Of a stretch of 64,000 nt of DNA, positions 1 through 10,500 are shown in pieces. Origin of the DNA: Ecdyonurus torrentis (Eukaryota > Arthropoda > Insecta > Ephemeroptera > Heptageniidae). The position numbers and the translations under genes are program-made. The stretch is from the NCBI GenBank assembly GCA_949318235.1, contig OX439129.1, positions 19,795,066-19,859,065 on the forward strand, written 5' to 3'. The stretch's first letter is position 1. Every line of letters starts with the position of its first letter. The notes under the pieces were generated by a model that worked only from the letters and a program-made list of their open reading frames with translations, searched no databases and was not told where the DNA came from.

Positions 1-1868
1 TGGCGCAAGTGTAGGAGGGAAAATTTGACACCTTTGAACGAGTAACCCTTAAATATGGAGGGTGAGGGTCAATTATTTTTATTAATTTCTTCGTTTTAAA
101 ATAAAAATTACACGATTTCTCAACGTGGGACTTTTTTTCATTAAAGTTTGAAACTTTTGCGCGTAATTAAATTTCGTTCTTCATACTTCACGGTAATATT
201 TTAGGCGCGATTTGAACATGTGTTTCGTTATTTTTGTCATCAACATCGCCGAGTTTTGCTGAAGTTTTTTCTTATCTGGAAGGTAAAAAACCCCTGTAAA
301 TCATTCCAAAATACATTTTGTATCTTTATTAAATGATATGTGTCTTTATTTTAGCAAAAGAAGATGCCGAGAGCTGGAGAAACGACGAGAAAATAGCGAC
401 TAAAATTTGCACTCTGGAACAGTAAAATCGCCGGTCCATGTTGACGAACCCAAATCCATCTGTTTTATGCATATTTCACACGATAATTCACAACCATTAC
501 ACTAAAAGGTAAGTCAAATATACAATTATTGATGTGATATACATAATTAACTAGATTAGCGTCTCAAAAATGTTAAAATTTAAATTTATTTGAACGGCAT
601 TTTGCTTGCTGCCATTATTATAGGCTTCATGAGTGCCCGACAAAATCATCAATTTTTGTTGCATTTTGCAACAAAAATACGATACTAAAGTAATATTTGA
701 TGCACCAAAATGTTTGCGCAGATATCTGAGATAATTTTAATTATGTAGATGTGCCTATTACTCTATAAAATCTGTACTTAACTTTGCATAATCTTTGATT
801 ACAGGTCGCGCTGCACTCGACGTATATAATGATGATTTTATGATAAAGAGGACACGATTTGGCATTTAAATCTGTACAATTAATTTTGTTTTTGTCAATT
901 AAATCTATTGTATTGCTTTAAAATTAATAAAAGACTGTTTACATCTCTTTTAGCACTAAAATTTATTTCGTAATATTTTGTAAAAATGAAAAAGAAAAAA
1001 AAAAAAAAAAAAAAAAAAAAATCAGCTCAAGTCGTACATTGCAGCATAACATTTTCACAGCGACCTGTAATCAAAGATTATGCAAAGTTAAGTACAGATT
1101 TTATAGAGTAATAGGCACATCTACATAATTAAAATTATCTCAGATATCTGCGCAAACATTTTGGTGCATCAAATATTACTTTAGTATCGTATTTTTGTTG
1201 CAAAATGCAACAAAAATTGATGATTTTGTCGGGCACTCATGAAGCCTATAATAATGGCAGCAAGCAAAATGCCGTTCAAATAAATTTAAATTTTAACATT
1301 TTTGAGACGCTAATCTAGTTAATTATGTATATCACATCAATAATTGTATATTTGACTTACCTTTTAGTGTAATGGTTGTGAATTATCGTGTGAAATATGC
1401 ATAAAACAGATGGATTTGGGTTCGTCAACATGGACCGGCGATTTTACTGTTCCAGAGTGCAAATTTTAGTCGCTATTTTCTCGTCGTTTCTCCAGCTCTC
1501 GGCATCTTCTTTTGCTAAAATAAAGACACATATCATTTAATAAAGATACAAAATGTATTTTGGAATGATTTACAGGGTTTTTTTACCTTCCAGATAAGAA
1601 AAAACTTCAGCAAAACTTGGCGATGTTGATGACAAAAATAACGAAACACATGTTCAAATCGCGCCTAAAATATTACCGTGAAGTATGAAGAACGAAATTT
1701 AATTACGCGCAAAAGTTTCAAACTTTAATGAAAAAAAGTCCCACGTTGAGAAATCGTGTAATTTTTATTTTAAAACGAAGAAATTAATAAAAATAATTGA
1801 CCCTCACCCTCCATATTTAAGGGTACCTCGTTCAAAGGTGTCAAATTTTCCCTCCTACACTAGCGCCA
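1..1868. repeat. Large foldback / inverted duplication, two 809-bp arms around a 250-bp spacer
   Basis: Bases 1-809 are repeated in reverse complement at 1060-1868, with about 99% identity by eye and no net length difference: paired positions sum to 1869 at both the ends and the inner edges. The terminal sequence TGGCGC(A/T)AGTGTAGGAGGG occurs at both ends. The arm may continue left of the window, so no target duplication can be tested. The spacer (810-1059) differs between sides and contains AATAAA near 925 and a poly(A) run at 994-1020. Each arm holds an exon-like segment (355 to about 509 in the left arm) with TTTTAG and GGTAAG borders and a short open frame of 22 codons ending TAA at 423-425, then a GATTACAG acceptor-like site near 804. 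This could be a foldback DNA transposon or an inverted duplication of a host transcript end. No protein family is recognised. Confidence 0.75.
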
Positions 1869-1959
1869 CAACAACAAAAATCGTGGTGGCCAAAATTGGA
1901 AGTACATCATTAAGGGAACGCTTTTTCAACAAGAGCTTCCTATCCTGTATATATATCCA

Positions 1960-2290
1960 TGACCAAGACACTGTATTTCACCCTGTGATCGCGTTTTCAT
2001 TGATATTCACCCTTTGTCAAAGACAATAAAATGCGAAGTAAATTTTCCTATACAGGATTTTTTTCAAGCTTCATATTATATCTTTGAGCAAAGCAAATTT
2101 ATTGTCAGTTAACGCACTTTCCTCTCTATTGCATTTGAAGCTTCCCACAAAAAAAAAAAAAAAAAAAAAATCCTATATACTGTACCCGTAATAAGAAAAT
2201 TTACTTGCCTTTACTCGCATTTTATTGCCTTTGACAAAGGGTAAATATCATTGGAAACAGGCGATCACAGGGTAAAATACAGTGTCTGGT
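1960..2290. repeat. Diverged inverted repeat (foldback MITE-like)
   Basis: The left arm starting near 1962 (ACCAAGACACTGTATTTCACC) is matched in reverse complement by the right arm ending near 2289. The arms are about 110 bp each, separated by an AT-rich centre with a poly(A) run near 2149-2170. The arms differ by several substitutions, so the element is old. No clear target duplication was found. Confidence 0.6.
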
Positions 2291-3148
2291 TATCTGTTAA
2301 TTCTGCTAAAAAACTTCTCTAATAAACTTTTAATAAAAATATCAAATTTTTAACATAGTTTCCTAAAACTTAGAAAATAAATGCATTTTTATACAAATTT
2401 AGAACAGTTTTGTGAATCCTACCGGTATTTTTTATTCCGATAAAAATTCAGTTTAAAAGTGTTATAAAATAAAATATGTTACTAATTCTTGTGTTTTCCA
2501 TGATGAAAATGTTTTAGTTATGATTAGAAACTAAAACTGAATCATACATATCATACATGTCAATATCATGCGAGTATGACGTTTCATTATATGTGTCTTC
2601 CTCCCGCCCTGCCATGTCCCGCCTCACTTCTACCCCTGTGTAAATACATATAAATATTCAGTATAGTATAATACCAAAAACATTTACACAAGTTTGGAAG
2701 GATAAGCCTGCTTGACTGGCTGAACTGACAATGCTAGTTAGTTAGTTTTTTTTTTTTTTTTTACTTTACTTTATTTTATTTTTACTTTTATTTTTACAAT
2801 CAAACTCATTTCCAGATAGCACACATGTTTCAAAAACCTTAACATTACTATAATAAAATGAGAAACAAAGTATTCCGGTACTTAATTATGATGGATACAT
2901 CCAGATTTATATGGTTTGATCTAAAAGAAAAGAAAAAAAAAAAAATATTTTGCAGATTGCAGTACTCAATTACAGTCTGCACTGTGTTTATGATATTGAA
3001 AACATAATGACATTCAGAAAAGTAACCCAGATCTACAAATTATACCTTTAGTGCTGCTTTTTGTGTAACTTACACTCTACGGAATGTAATTTTTGGCTTA
3101 TTAATTATTATCAATTTAAGGAAAAAACCATCGCGGTTAGGATCAATG
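2291..3148. other. AT-rich intergenic or intronic DNA without recognisable gene
   Basis: This stretch holds a poly(T) tract (about 2743-2762) and no open frame or splice pattern I can support. Bases 3110-3148 resemble, in reverse complement, the sequence next to another PLE terminal fragment at about 20267-20310 (shared ATTGATCCTAA and TTTCCTTAAATTGAT), so PLE-derived sequence probably starts somewhat before 3149. If the SENP gene extends upstream, this region is part of one of its introns. Confidence 0.4.
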
Positions 3149-3503
3149 ATAAAGAAAAGGATAGAAAAACCAGCAAGGGCCTTACCACAGTAGAAGTTCT
3201 ATGGAGAGGTCGAGGTCTTGCATGGCACAGTATAATGTTATAAAAGTTTCTTTATAACTTGAGAGCTTTCGTCATATGATAATGACATTATCAATCAAAA
3301 GAGAAAATTACTTGAGCACATCACTGAGCAGTGTCTTGTCTTGTACTGCCGTGTTATGCTCTTGCTGGTTTGGAGTTGGTGGAGAGGGGTGGGGGTGGAG
3401 TAGGGAATCTGGGAAGGAGTGTGAATGAGTGAGGGAAGGAGTGAGTGAGGGAAAGGGAAAAGGTGGGGAGGGGAGCGGGAATAGGGTATATTTTTGAAAT
3501 ATG

Positions 3504-5363
3504 TTAGCGAATATTAAGTCCAGGCAGCCCTTGGGCTTTTCTGGATCTTAATATATGTTGATATGCTAATTCATATTGTCGTAATGTCGCATAGTTGGCT
3601 GGGCCCGGAATAGTGCGAAGTATTGTTGATTTATAACATAATTGGAAATTTGATATGCCATGAGAGGCCGCATGTTCAGCCACAGGTTTTTCCATCTCAT
3701 TGTTTTTTACGGATTGTCTGTGGCCATTCATGCGGTCTCTCGCTTTTTGTGTGGTTAAGCCTATGTAAAATGCTTGACATTTTTCCTGTTGGCCTGTGGT
3801 GGGGTTGGTGGTATGTTGGGTACATTCAAGTTTGTAGATTACGTTTTCTGATGTGCAAGTATTGTGGCCGTGGATAGGGTATGTGAGGTTGGTGACGGGA
3901 CTTGTAAACGTTTTGCTGGGGATTTGAGTGATGCATGTATCGCATCTCCTTCCTCTGTTGCTCTGTTTGCCGTTGTTTTGACAGGGGAAAGATCCACTAG
4001 GTAGGGGCTTAGGTTTTGGTGTGGGATCAGTATGGGATAAGATTGCTTTAATATTTGGTGGTTGACGGAATGCTATTGGTGGTATTTTTGGTAACAGTAG
4101 GTTTGTTTCGGTGGTGGCTAGAATGGGGTGTGCATATTGTAACATCTGTCTGATTTCTTTTTCTAATTTGGGGTGATACGTTGTGATGAAGGGTCGGATA
4201 GATTGATTGTCATTATTTGTTTTAATTTGGTCACAAGGTGTTTTGTCGCCCAAACTAAATCTATTGGCAGCTTTTGCTATTTGTTTCTCCACCAGGTGCT
4301 TGGGGTAGCCTCTGGTGGAGAAAGCTGTAGTTATGCTGTCAATATATTTAGATTTGGTTTGGTCTGTGTTTGGGATGCGGTTGCCTCGGCATGCTAAGCT
4401 AAAGGGAATGGAGCGGATAGTCCTCGGGGGGTGACAGCTATTGTAGTGGAGGTATTGCATGTGGTTAGTAGGTTTTATGTGGATTGAGGTGATAAGTTTA
4501 CCGTCATCAATGTTGATGTCAACATCGAGGAAGGTGGCTGAATTAGGTGATGTGGAGTGAGTGAATTTTAGGCAGGAGAATTTGTTGAGTTCATCTAGGA
4601 ATTCATGAAGTGGGCCGATGCCATGTTGCCAAACCATGAATATATCGTCTATGAATCTCTTCCATAGGTGCGGTTTATACTTCTGTCTCCCCATGAACTC
4701 ACACTCGAGCAGACCCATGGTAAGGTTAGCATAAGATGGGGCCATCCTTGTGCCCATAGCCGTACCACACTTCTGCTCGTAGTGTTCATTCATGAAGTGA
4801 AAGTTGTTGCGTTGAAGTATAAACCGCACCAGTTGTAAGAGGAATCCAGTGGTGGGGACATGGGGCTTAGGTCGTTTCTCTAAATAGTGTTCAACGGCTC
4901 TAATACCCATGAGGTGATTGATGTTGGTGTAGAGGGACGTTACGTCAATGGTCACCAGGAGCCAGTCAGGGGGTAGTGGTTGAGGAATGTCATTTTTAAT
5001 TATTTCTAGGAAGTGGGTGGTGTCTTTTATGTGGGAGGGTAGTGATTTAACCATAGGTTGGAGGTAATGGTCTACTAAGGCGGATATACGTTCAGTTGGC
5101 GAGTTGTAGCTAGATATGATGGGTCGTCCAGGGTTGCCGGGTTTGTGGATTTTAGGTAGTAAATAAAATCTAGAGGTGCGGGGATCTGGAGGAGATAATA
5201 GTGCTATTTCTCTGTTGTTGAAGTTTTCACAGGGGGCAAATTTTTCAAGAAAATATTTTATTTCATCATTGTACTTTTTGGTTGGGTCTTCGTCTAGTCG
5301 TCGGTATGTCGTGGTGTCGTTAAGTTGTCTATGGGCTTCAGCTATGTAGTCTTTTTTGGACAA
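3504..5363 (-). CDS. Penelope-like element ORF: reverse transcriptase plus GIY-YIG endonuclease (left copy)
   Basis: A 619-residue open frame with the Penelope architecture. The reverse transcriptase occupies roughly residues 50-330. It has the palm motif with the two catalytic aspartates in RFIDDIFMVW and the preceding GTAMGTRMAPSYANL block. A Cys-containing linker follows (RRCDTCITQIPSKTF), then a C-terminal GIY-YIG nuclease at about residues 500-600, with NVIYKLEC and AFYIGLTTQ as its GIY and YIG parts and a conserved Arg/His stretch (RMNGHRQS). The enzyme would nick DNA and prime reverse transcription of the element RNA. The frame starts at the palindrome centre, so the natural N-terminus is missing and no promoter or start context is present. 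No internal stops or frameshifts. Identical to the right copy apart from residue 2, which is set by the junction. Confidence 0.93.
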   Translation of the reverse strand: MSKKDYIAEAHRQLNDTTTYRRLDEDPTKKYNDEIKYFLEKFAPCENFNNREIALLSPPDPRTSRFYLLPKIHKPGNPGRPIISSYNSPTERISALVDHYLQPMVKSLPSHIKDTTHFLEIIKNDIPQPLPPDWLLVTIDVTSLYTNINHLMGIRAVEHYLEKRPKPHVPTTGFLLQLVRFILQRNNFHFMNEHYEQKCGTAMGTRMAPSYANLTMGLLECEFMGRQKYKPHLWKRFIDDIFMVWQHGIGPLHEFLDELNKFSCLKFTHSTSPNSATFLDVDINIDDGKLITSIHIKPTNHMQYLHYNSCHPPRTIRSIPFSLACRGNRIPNTDQTKSKYIDSITTAFSTRGYPKHLVEKQIAKAANRFSLGDKTPCDQIKTNNDNQSIRPFITTYHPKLEKEIRQMLQYAHPILATTETNLLLPKIPPIAFRQPPNIKAILSHTDPTPKPKPLPSGSFPCQNNGKQSNRGRRCDTCITQIPSKTFTSPVTNLTYPIHGHNTCTSENVIYKLECTQHTTNPTTGQQEKCQAFYIGLTTQKARDRMNGHRQSVKNNEMEKPVAEHAASHGISNFQLCYKSTILRTIPGPANYATLRQYELAYQHILRSRKAQGLPGLNIR

Positions 5364-7215
5364 AAAAGACTACATAGCTGAAGCCCATAGACAACTTAAC
5401 GACACCACGACATACCGACGACTAGACGAAGACCCAACCAAAAAGTACAATGATGAAATAAAATATTTTCTTGAAAAATTTGCCCCCTGTGAAAACTTCA
5501 ACAACAGAGAAATAGCACTATTATCTCCTCCAGATCCCCGCACCTCTAGATTTTATTTACTACCTAAAATCCACAAACCCGGCAACCCTGGACGACCCAT
5601 CATATCTAGCTACAACTCGCCAACTGAACGTATATCCGCCTTAGTAGACCATTACCTCCAACCTATGGTTAAATCACTACCCTCCCACATAAAAGACACC
5701 ACCCACTTCCTAGAAATAATTAAAAATGACATTCCTCAACCACTACCCCCTGACTGGCTCCTGGTGACCATTGACGTAACGTCCCTCTACACCAACATCA
5801 ATCACCTCATGGGTATTAGAGCCGTTGAACACTATTTAGAGAAACGACCTAAGCCCCATGTCCCCACCACTGGATTCCTCTTACAACTGGTGCGGTTTAT
5901 ACTTCAACGCAACAACTTTCACTTCATGAATGAACACTACGAGCAGAAGTGTGGTACGGCTATGGGCACAAGGATGGCCCCATCTTATGCTAACCTTACC
6001 ATGGGTCTGCTCGAGTGTGAGTTCATGGGGAGACAGAAGTATAAACCGCACCTATGGAAGAGATTCATAGACGATATATTCATGGTTTGGCAACATGGCA
6101 TCGGCCCACTTCATGAATTCCTAGATGAACTCAACAAATTCTCCTGCCTAAAATTCACTCACTCCACATCACCTAATTCAGCCACCTTCCTCGATGTTGA
6201 CATCAACATTGATGACGGTAAACTTATCACCTCAATCCACATAAAACCTACTAACCACATGCAATACCTCCACTACAATAGCTGTCACCCCCCGAGGACT
6301 ATCCGCTCCATTCCCTTTAGCTTAGCATGCCGAGGCAACCGCATCCCAAACACAGACCAAACCAAATCTAAATATATTGACAGCATAACTACAGCTTTCT
6401 CCACCAGAGGCTACCCCAAGCACCTGGTGGAGAAACAAATAGCAAAAGCTGCCAATAGATTTAGTTTGGGCGACAAAACACCTTGTGACCAAATTAAAAC
6501 AAATAATGACAATCAATCTATCCGACCCTTCATCACAACGTATCACCCCAAATTAGAAAAAGAAATCAGACAGATGTTACAATATGCACACCCCATTCTA
6601 GCCACCACCGAAACAAACCTACTGTTACCAAAAATACCACCAATAGCATTCCGTCAACCACCAAATATTAAAGCAATCTTATCCCATACTGATCCCACAC
6701 CAAAACCTAAGCCCCTACCTAGTGGATCTTTCCCCTGTCAAAACAACGGCAAACAGAGCAACAGAGGAAGGAGATGCGATACATGCATCACTCAAATCCC
6801 CAGCAAAACGTTTACAAGTCCCGTCACCAACCTCACATACCCTATCCACGGCCACAATACTTGCACATCAGAAAACGTAATCTACAAACTTGAATGTACC
6901 CAACATACCACCAACCCCACCACAGGCCAACAGGAAAAATGTCAAGCATTTTACATAGGCTTAACCACACAAAAAGCGAGAGACCGCATGAATGGCCACA
7001 GACAATCCGTAAAAAACAATGAGATGGAAAAACCTGTGGCTGAACATGCGGCCTCTCATGGCATATCAAATTTCCAATTATGTTATAAATCAACAATACT
7101 TCGCACTATTCCGGGCCCAGCCAACTATGCGACATTACGACAATATGAATTAGCATATCAACATATATTAAGATCCAGAAAAGCCCAAGGGCTGCCTGGA
7201 CTTAATATTCGCTAA
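5356..7215 (+). CDS. Penelope-like element ORF: reverse transcriptase plus GIY-YIG endonuclease (right copy)
   Basis: Mirror copy of the ORF at 3504-5363, also 619 residues. It contains the same RT palm (FIDD) and GIY-YIG domain and is followed by a C/T-rich 3' non-coding tail. The two frames overlap by 8 bp across the palindrome centre, so the first codons of each are encoded by the antisense of the other. As in the left copy, the N-terminal region expected in full-length elements (about 100-200 residues) is absent. The intact frames and complete arm identity indicate a recent insertion, ongoing arm-to-arm gene conversion, or an assembly effect. Expression as a stand-alone protein is unlikely without an upstream promoter. 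Confidence 0.93.
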   Translation: MDKKDYIAEAHRQLNDTTTYRRLDEDPTKKYNDEIKYFLEKFAPCENFNNREIALLSPPDPRTSRFYLLPKIHKPGNPGRPIISSYNSPTERISALVDHYLQPMVKSLPSHIKDTTHFLEIIKNDIPQPLPPDWLLVTIDVTSLYTNINHLMGIRAVEHYLEKRPKPHVPTTGFLLQLVRFILQRNNFHFMNEHYEQKCGTAMGTRMAPSYANLTMGLLECEFMGRQKYKPHLWKRFIDDIFMVWQHGIGPLHEFLDELNKFSCLKFTHSTSPNSATFLDVDINIDDGKLITSIHIKPTNHMQYLHYNSCHPPRTIRSIPFSLACRGNRIPNTDQTKSKYIDSITTAFSTRGYPKHLVEKQIAKAANRFSLGDKTPCDQIKTNNDNQSIRPFITTYHPKLEKEIRQMLQYAHPILATTETNLLLPKIPPIAFRQPPNIKAILSHTDPTPKPKPLPSGSFPCQNNGKQSNRGRRCDTCITQIPSKTFTSPVTNLTYPIHGHNTCTSENVIYKLECTQHTTNPTTGQQEKCQAFYIGLTTQKARDRMNGHRQSVKNNEMEKPVAEHAASHGISNFQLCYKSTILRTIPGPANYATLRQYELAYQHILRSRKAQGLPGLNIR

Positions 7216-7599
7216 CATATTTCAAAAATATACCCTATTCCCGCTCCCCTCCCCACCTTTTCCCTTTCCCTCACTCACTCCTTCCCTCACTCATTCACAC
7301 TCCTTCCCAGATTCCCTACTCCACCCCCACCCCTCTCCACCAACTCCAAACCAGCAAGAGCATAACACGGCAGTACAAGACAAGACACTGCTCAGTGATG
7401 TGCTCAAGTAATTTTCTCTTTTGATTGATAATGTCATTATCATATGACGAAAGCTCTCAAGTTATAAAGAAACTTTTATAACATTATACTGTGCCATGCA
7501 AGACCTCGACCTCTCCATAGAACTTCTACTGTGGTAAGGCCCTTGCTGGTTTTTCTATCCTTTTCTTTATTATTAATTATTATTGTTATTATTTTTCAG

Positions 7600-10500
7600 C
7601 TTCCTCGTTGCCATCTGTGAAGTTACCAAAGACCTTACATGCAGAAGTACACCAACAAGTATGTGATTTTTTTTTAAAGTAATAAAATGTGAATCCAAAA
7701 AAAGAAAGAATAAAAATATACAATGTAGTCATAATTTTGCAAAGTGACTTATAAGAAATACATTCTCGTGCAGTCAGCTGAATGTGTGCATTGCATTTAT
7801 ATTCTCCTTGCCTAATTACATAAGTAGGGTCAGTTAAGTTAATATAATGGCAACATGCCATACTGAAATAATGGTACAGTCAACTGTGGTGACTTTGAGC
7901 ACCCAATTATTACTGTCTTGGGGTCTCATTTTAGAAATTTGAAGATTCTTACTATTGTTCAAATTTATTTTTGATCTTAATGTCATTTTACAAAATTTTG
8001 AAATGAGTGCCCAAAGTAGAGATAAATGGGTGTTCAAAGTCAAATACTGTATACAAATGTAAAGCAGGTGTGCAATAATTTACTGTAAGAACTTTTGCAT
8101 GCAGTACATTTAAAAATTACAAAATTAGACATTTCTAAGATAGAGACGCAGTAATGAATGGCCAACAGTGGATATAGAATTCAATTTTAAATGCTACTTT
8201 TTTAAATTTTATTTATACATATTTCAGATGAGAAAAGGACACAGTGTTGCTGTGTTCAAGAAAAAGGTTGATTGTCCCGTAGAGGATACAGATGATGTAA
8301 GTTGACTAGGTTAAAGTACATTAGAAATTCCCACGTATTCTAACCTCATAAGAAATTTCTATATAAATATTTTTTTTTAATAGGTGAGTGGTCACGAATG
8401 CTATTTAAATAAATGCATGTTATTTTAGTAAGGTGTTCAACTATATAGAAATGTTTGGTCAAAATACTTGGTATCTAGAGACTTGAGACTAGGGTAGTAG
8501 AAAAAAAAATTCACAATTAAATTGTTCTGTAACCTTACGCAGTAGATTTTAAGTTTGCACAGCTAAGTTCTGCAACCAAGTTTATTTTCTGCGGAAAGGT
8601 GTACCTTTGTTGGACTTTTCCGTAAGTAGACTTGTACACTACGTGAGGCAGCATCAAATTTTTGCTATGCAGAAACAAGCAGACTTTCTGCAACTTTTTT
8701 TTTTTTTTTTTTTTTAAACCGGAAAAGATAACAAATTTTGCATGCTGTGCAAAATAGGGAGGGGGGGGGGAGGGGTGTTAATGCTTCTTAAGGCGGTGGG
8801 GGACCGACTTGGACCGGAAATCGCTAAAAGAAGAACTATATTTTCTCAATAATTTTTTGTTCGTGATTTAATTACAATAAAACAAACACTATAATTTTCA
8901 AATAAAATGAAGTAAATTTAAATAATTTTTTTTTATACCAAAAAATTTTTTAATGATTTTTTTTAATTGTAAAAAAGTTTCTAATTTGACTAAAATTTCC
9001 TGCTCAAATTTAAATTTCCACATTTACATGTTATCTTTAAAGTGTAATAACTCTAATATTTGATCGTGTTTTCACATGTTTGACGTAACTAAATTTTTAA
9101 GTACCATTTCTTCTTTACTTTGTGTTATTATTATTATTATTCGCAACCGTCCTAGTCAGGGCTTAAAGTAAGCCGGAACGCACCGGTACGCCGTACCGGT
9201 AAGAATTTGTCTGCCGGAACGCAGTTCCGGTAAGAAAAATTTGAGGTAAAACAAATATATTCAAATTTATTTGATTTTTCGTAAATTATTTTAGTTCAGT
9301 TTTTTTTTTTTTCTTTTTTTTTTTTTTCTTCTTTTTTTCATACATCTACTGAACCTATTGCGAGATGACATGAAATATCACCAGAATCAAACTTATATTT
9401 CCATTGGTTTTCTATAAATTGGCTTTTTTATATAATCAATTTATTTTATAATTTTAAAATTAAAAGTGATGTTTTTTTTTGCTGAATTTATAGATTAAAA
9501 GATTAATTATCAAAAAAGTAATCTATAAATTCTATGAGCACCGATGTTAAAAAATAAATAGAATAAAATGTTTCTCAAATTTCACTCATAAGTCAGCATA
9601 TTTTCATCAAATAATCAATCAAAATGATATGGCATTGCACACTCATAATTTTAATATTAACCATTAACCTTTGAAAATATAAAAAAAAAATCTTGTCTTT
9701 TGTTTTCCTAAATTAAATTTGAAAAAAAAAAAGTTGTTTCAAAATACAGTACATATATTAATATTATTACAAAAATGTATATACAAATTTTTTCATTAAA
9801 AATCAAAATAATTTAAAAATTAAATTAATTATAAGTAGAGACCGGATTTTCAGGTGAAAATTTTGGTAAAAAAATGTCTTGAAAAGGTGATTTTTTTGCA
9901 CAAAAAAGGTAAAAAAAAGGTGAAAAAGGTGATAAACCTGAAAAAGGTGATACATTCAGAAAAAAGGTGATAAAATTAAAAAAAAAAGTAAAAATAAAAA
10001 AATAACTTTATTATTATTATTTAGTGTTTATCGACTAAATCAAATAGTAACCTCGTATCTCAGATTTTGATGTTTTCAAGTTTACAGTAGCACTGTAGCT
10101 CAGAAAAAAATCACAAAAAATTAACTTTTAATTTATCCTAAGGCACATGTATTGCACATTACTTCAGCACAGTTTCAAACTTTTCCAGCTGATGGTGTCT
10201 TTGTAATCAACTAATTAGTAACAAAAAAAACTTTTTTTGTGTCATTTTGAAAACAATGATTTCAAAAGTGCATTTCCTCTGAAAATACATGAGATAAAAA
10301 TTTCAAATTCAAACAACCAATAAAGAAAATATTGATTATTCATGCCATGCATTCAATAAAAAATTGCAAACAACCCCTTTGCCAAAAAATGCAAAAAGCG
10401 TAACTTTGTAACTACAAGGGTAAAAGATGAAAATCACTTTAGGGGTAGAATTTTGTATTGGTAAAATGAAACTATTCGAATTATTTTTTAAAGTTATTTG

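Larger units (their letters stand above)
3149..7570. mobile_element. Head-to-head palindrome of two 5'-truncated Penelope-like retroelements
   Basis: Two element copies face away from each other around a 2-nt centre (GA at 5359-5360). Left arm is 3149-5358 and right arm 5361-7570. All paired positions checked sum to 10719 and the two long ORFs translate identically, so the arms carry no net indels and appear essentially identical over 2,210 bp. Each arm holds one RT-GIY-YIG ORF, a C/T-rich non-coding tail, and a terminal segment (ACCAGCAAGGGCCTTACCAC and following) that recurs at 20029-20260. Both copies are truncated at the same point at the N-terminal side of the RT. The right end lies 29 bp before the splice acceptor of the first SENP exon seen here. 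Penelope-like elements are known for complex, inverted and truncated insertions. Confidence 0.9.

Noticed and set aside
3623..3877. Open frame antisense to the PLE ORF (and its mirror at 6842-7096; also 4173-4397 and 6322-6546)
   Set aside because: They are shadows of the RT-GIY-YIG frame on the opposite strand and have no family resemblance.
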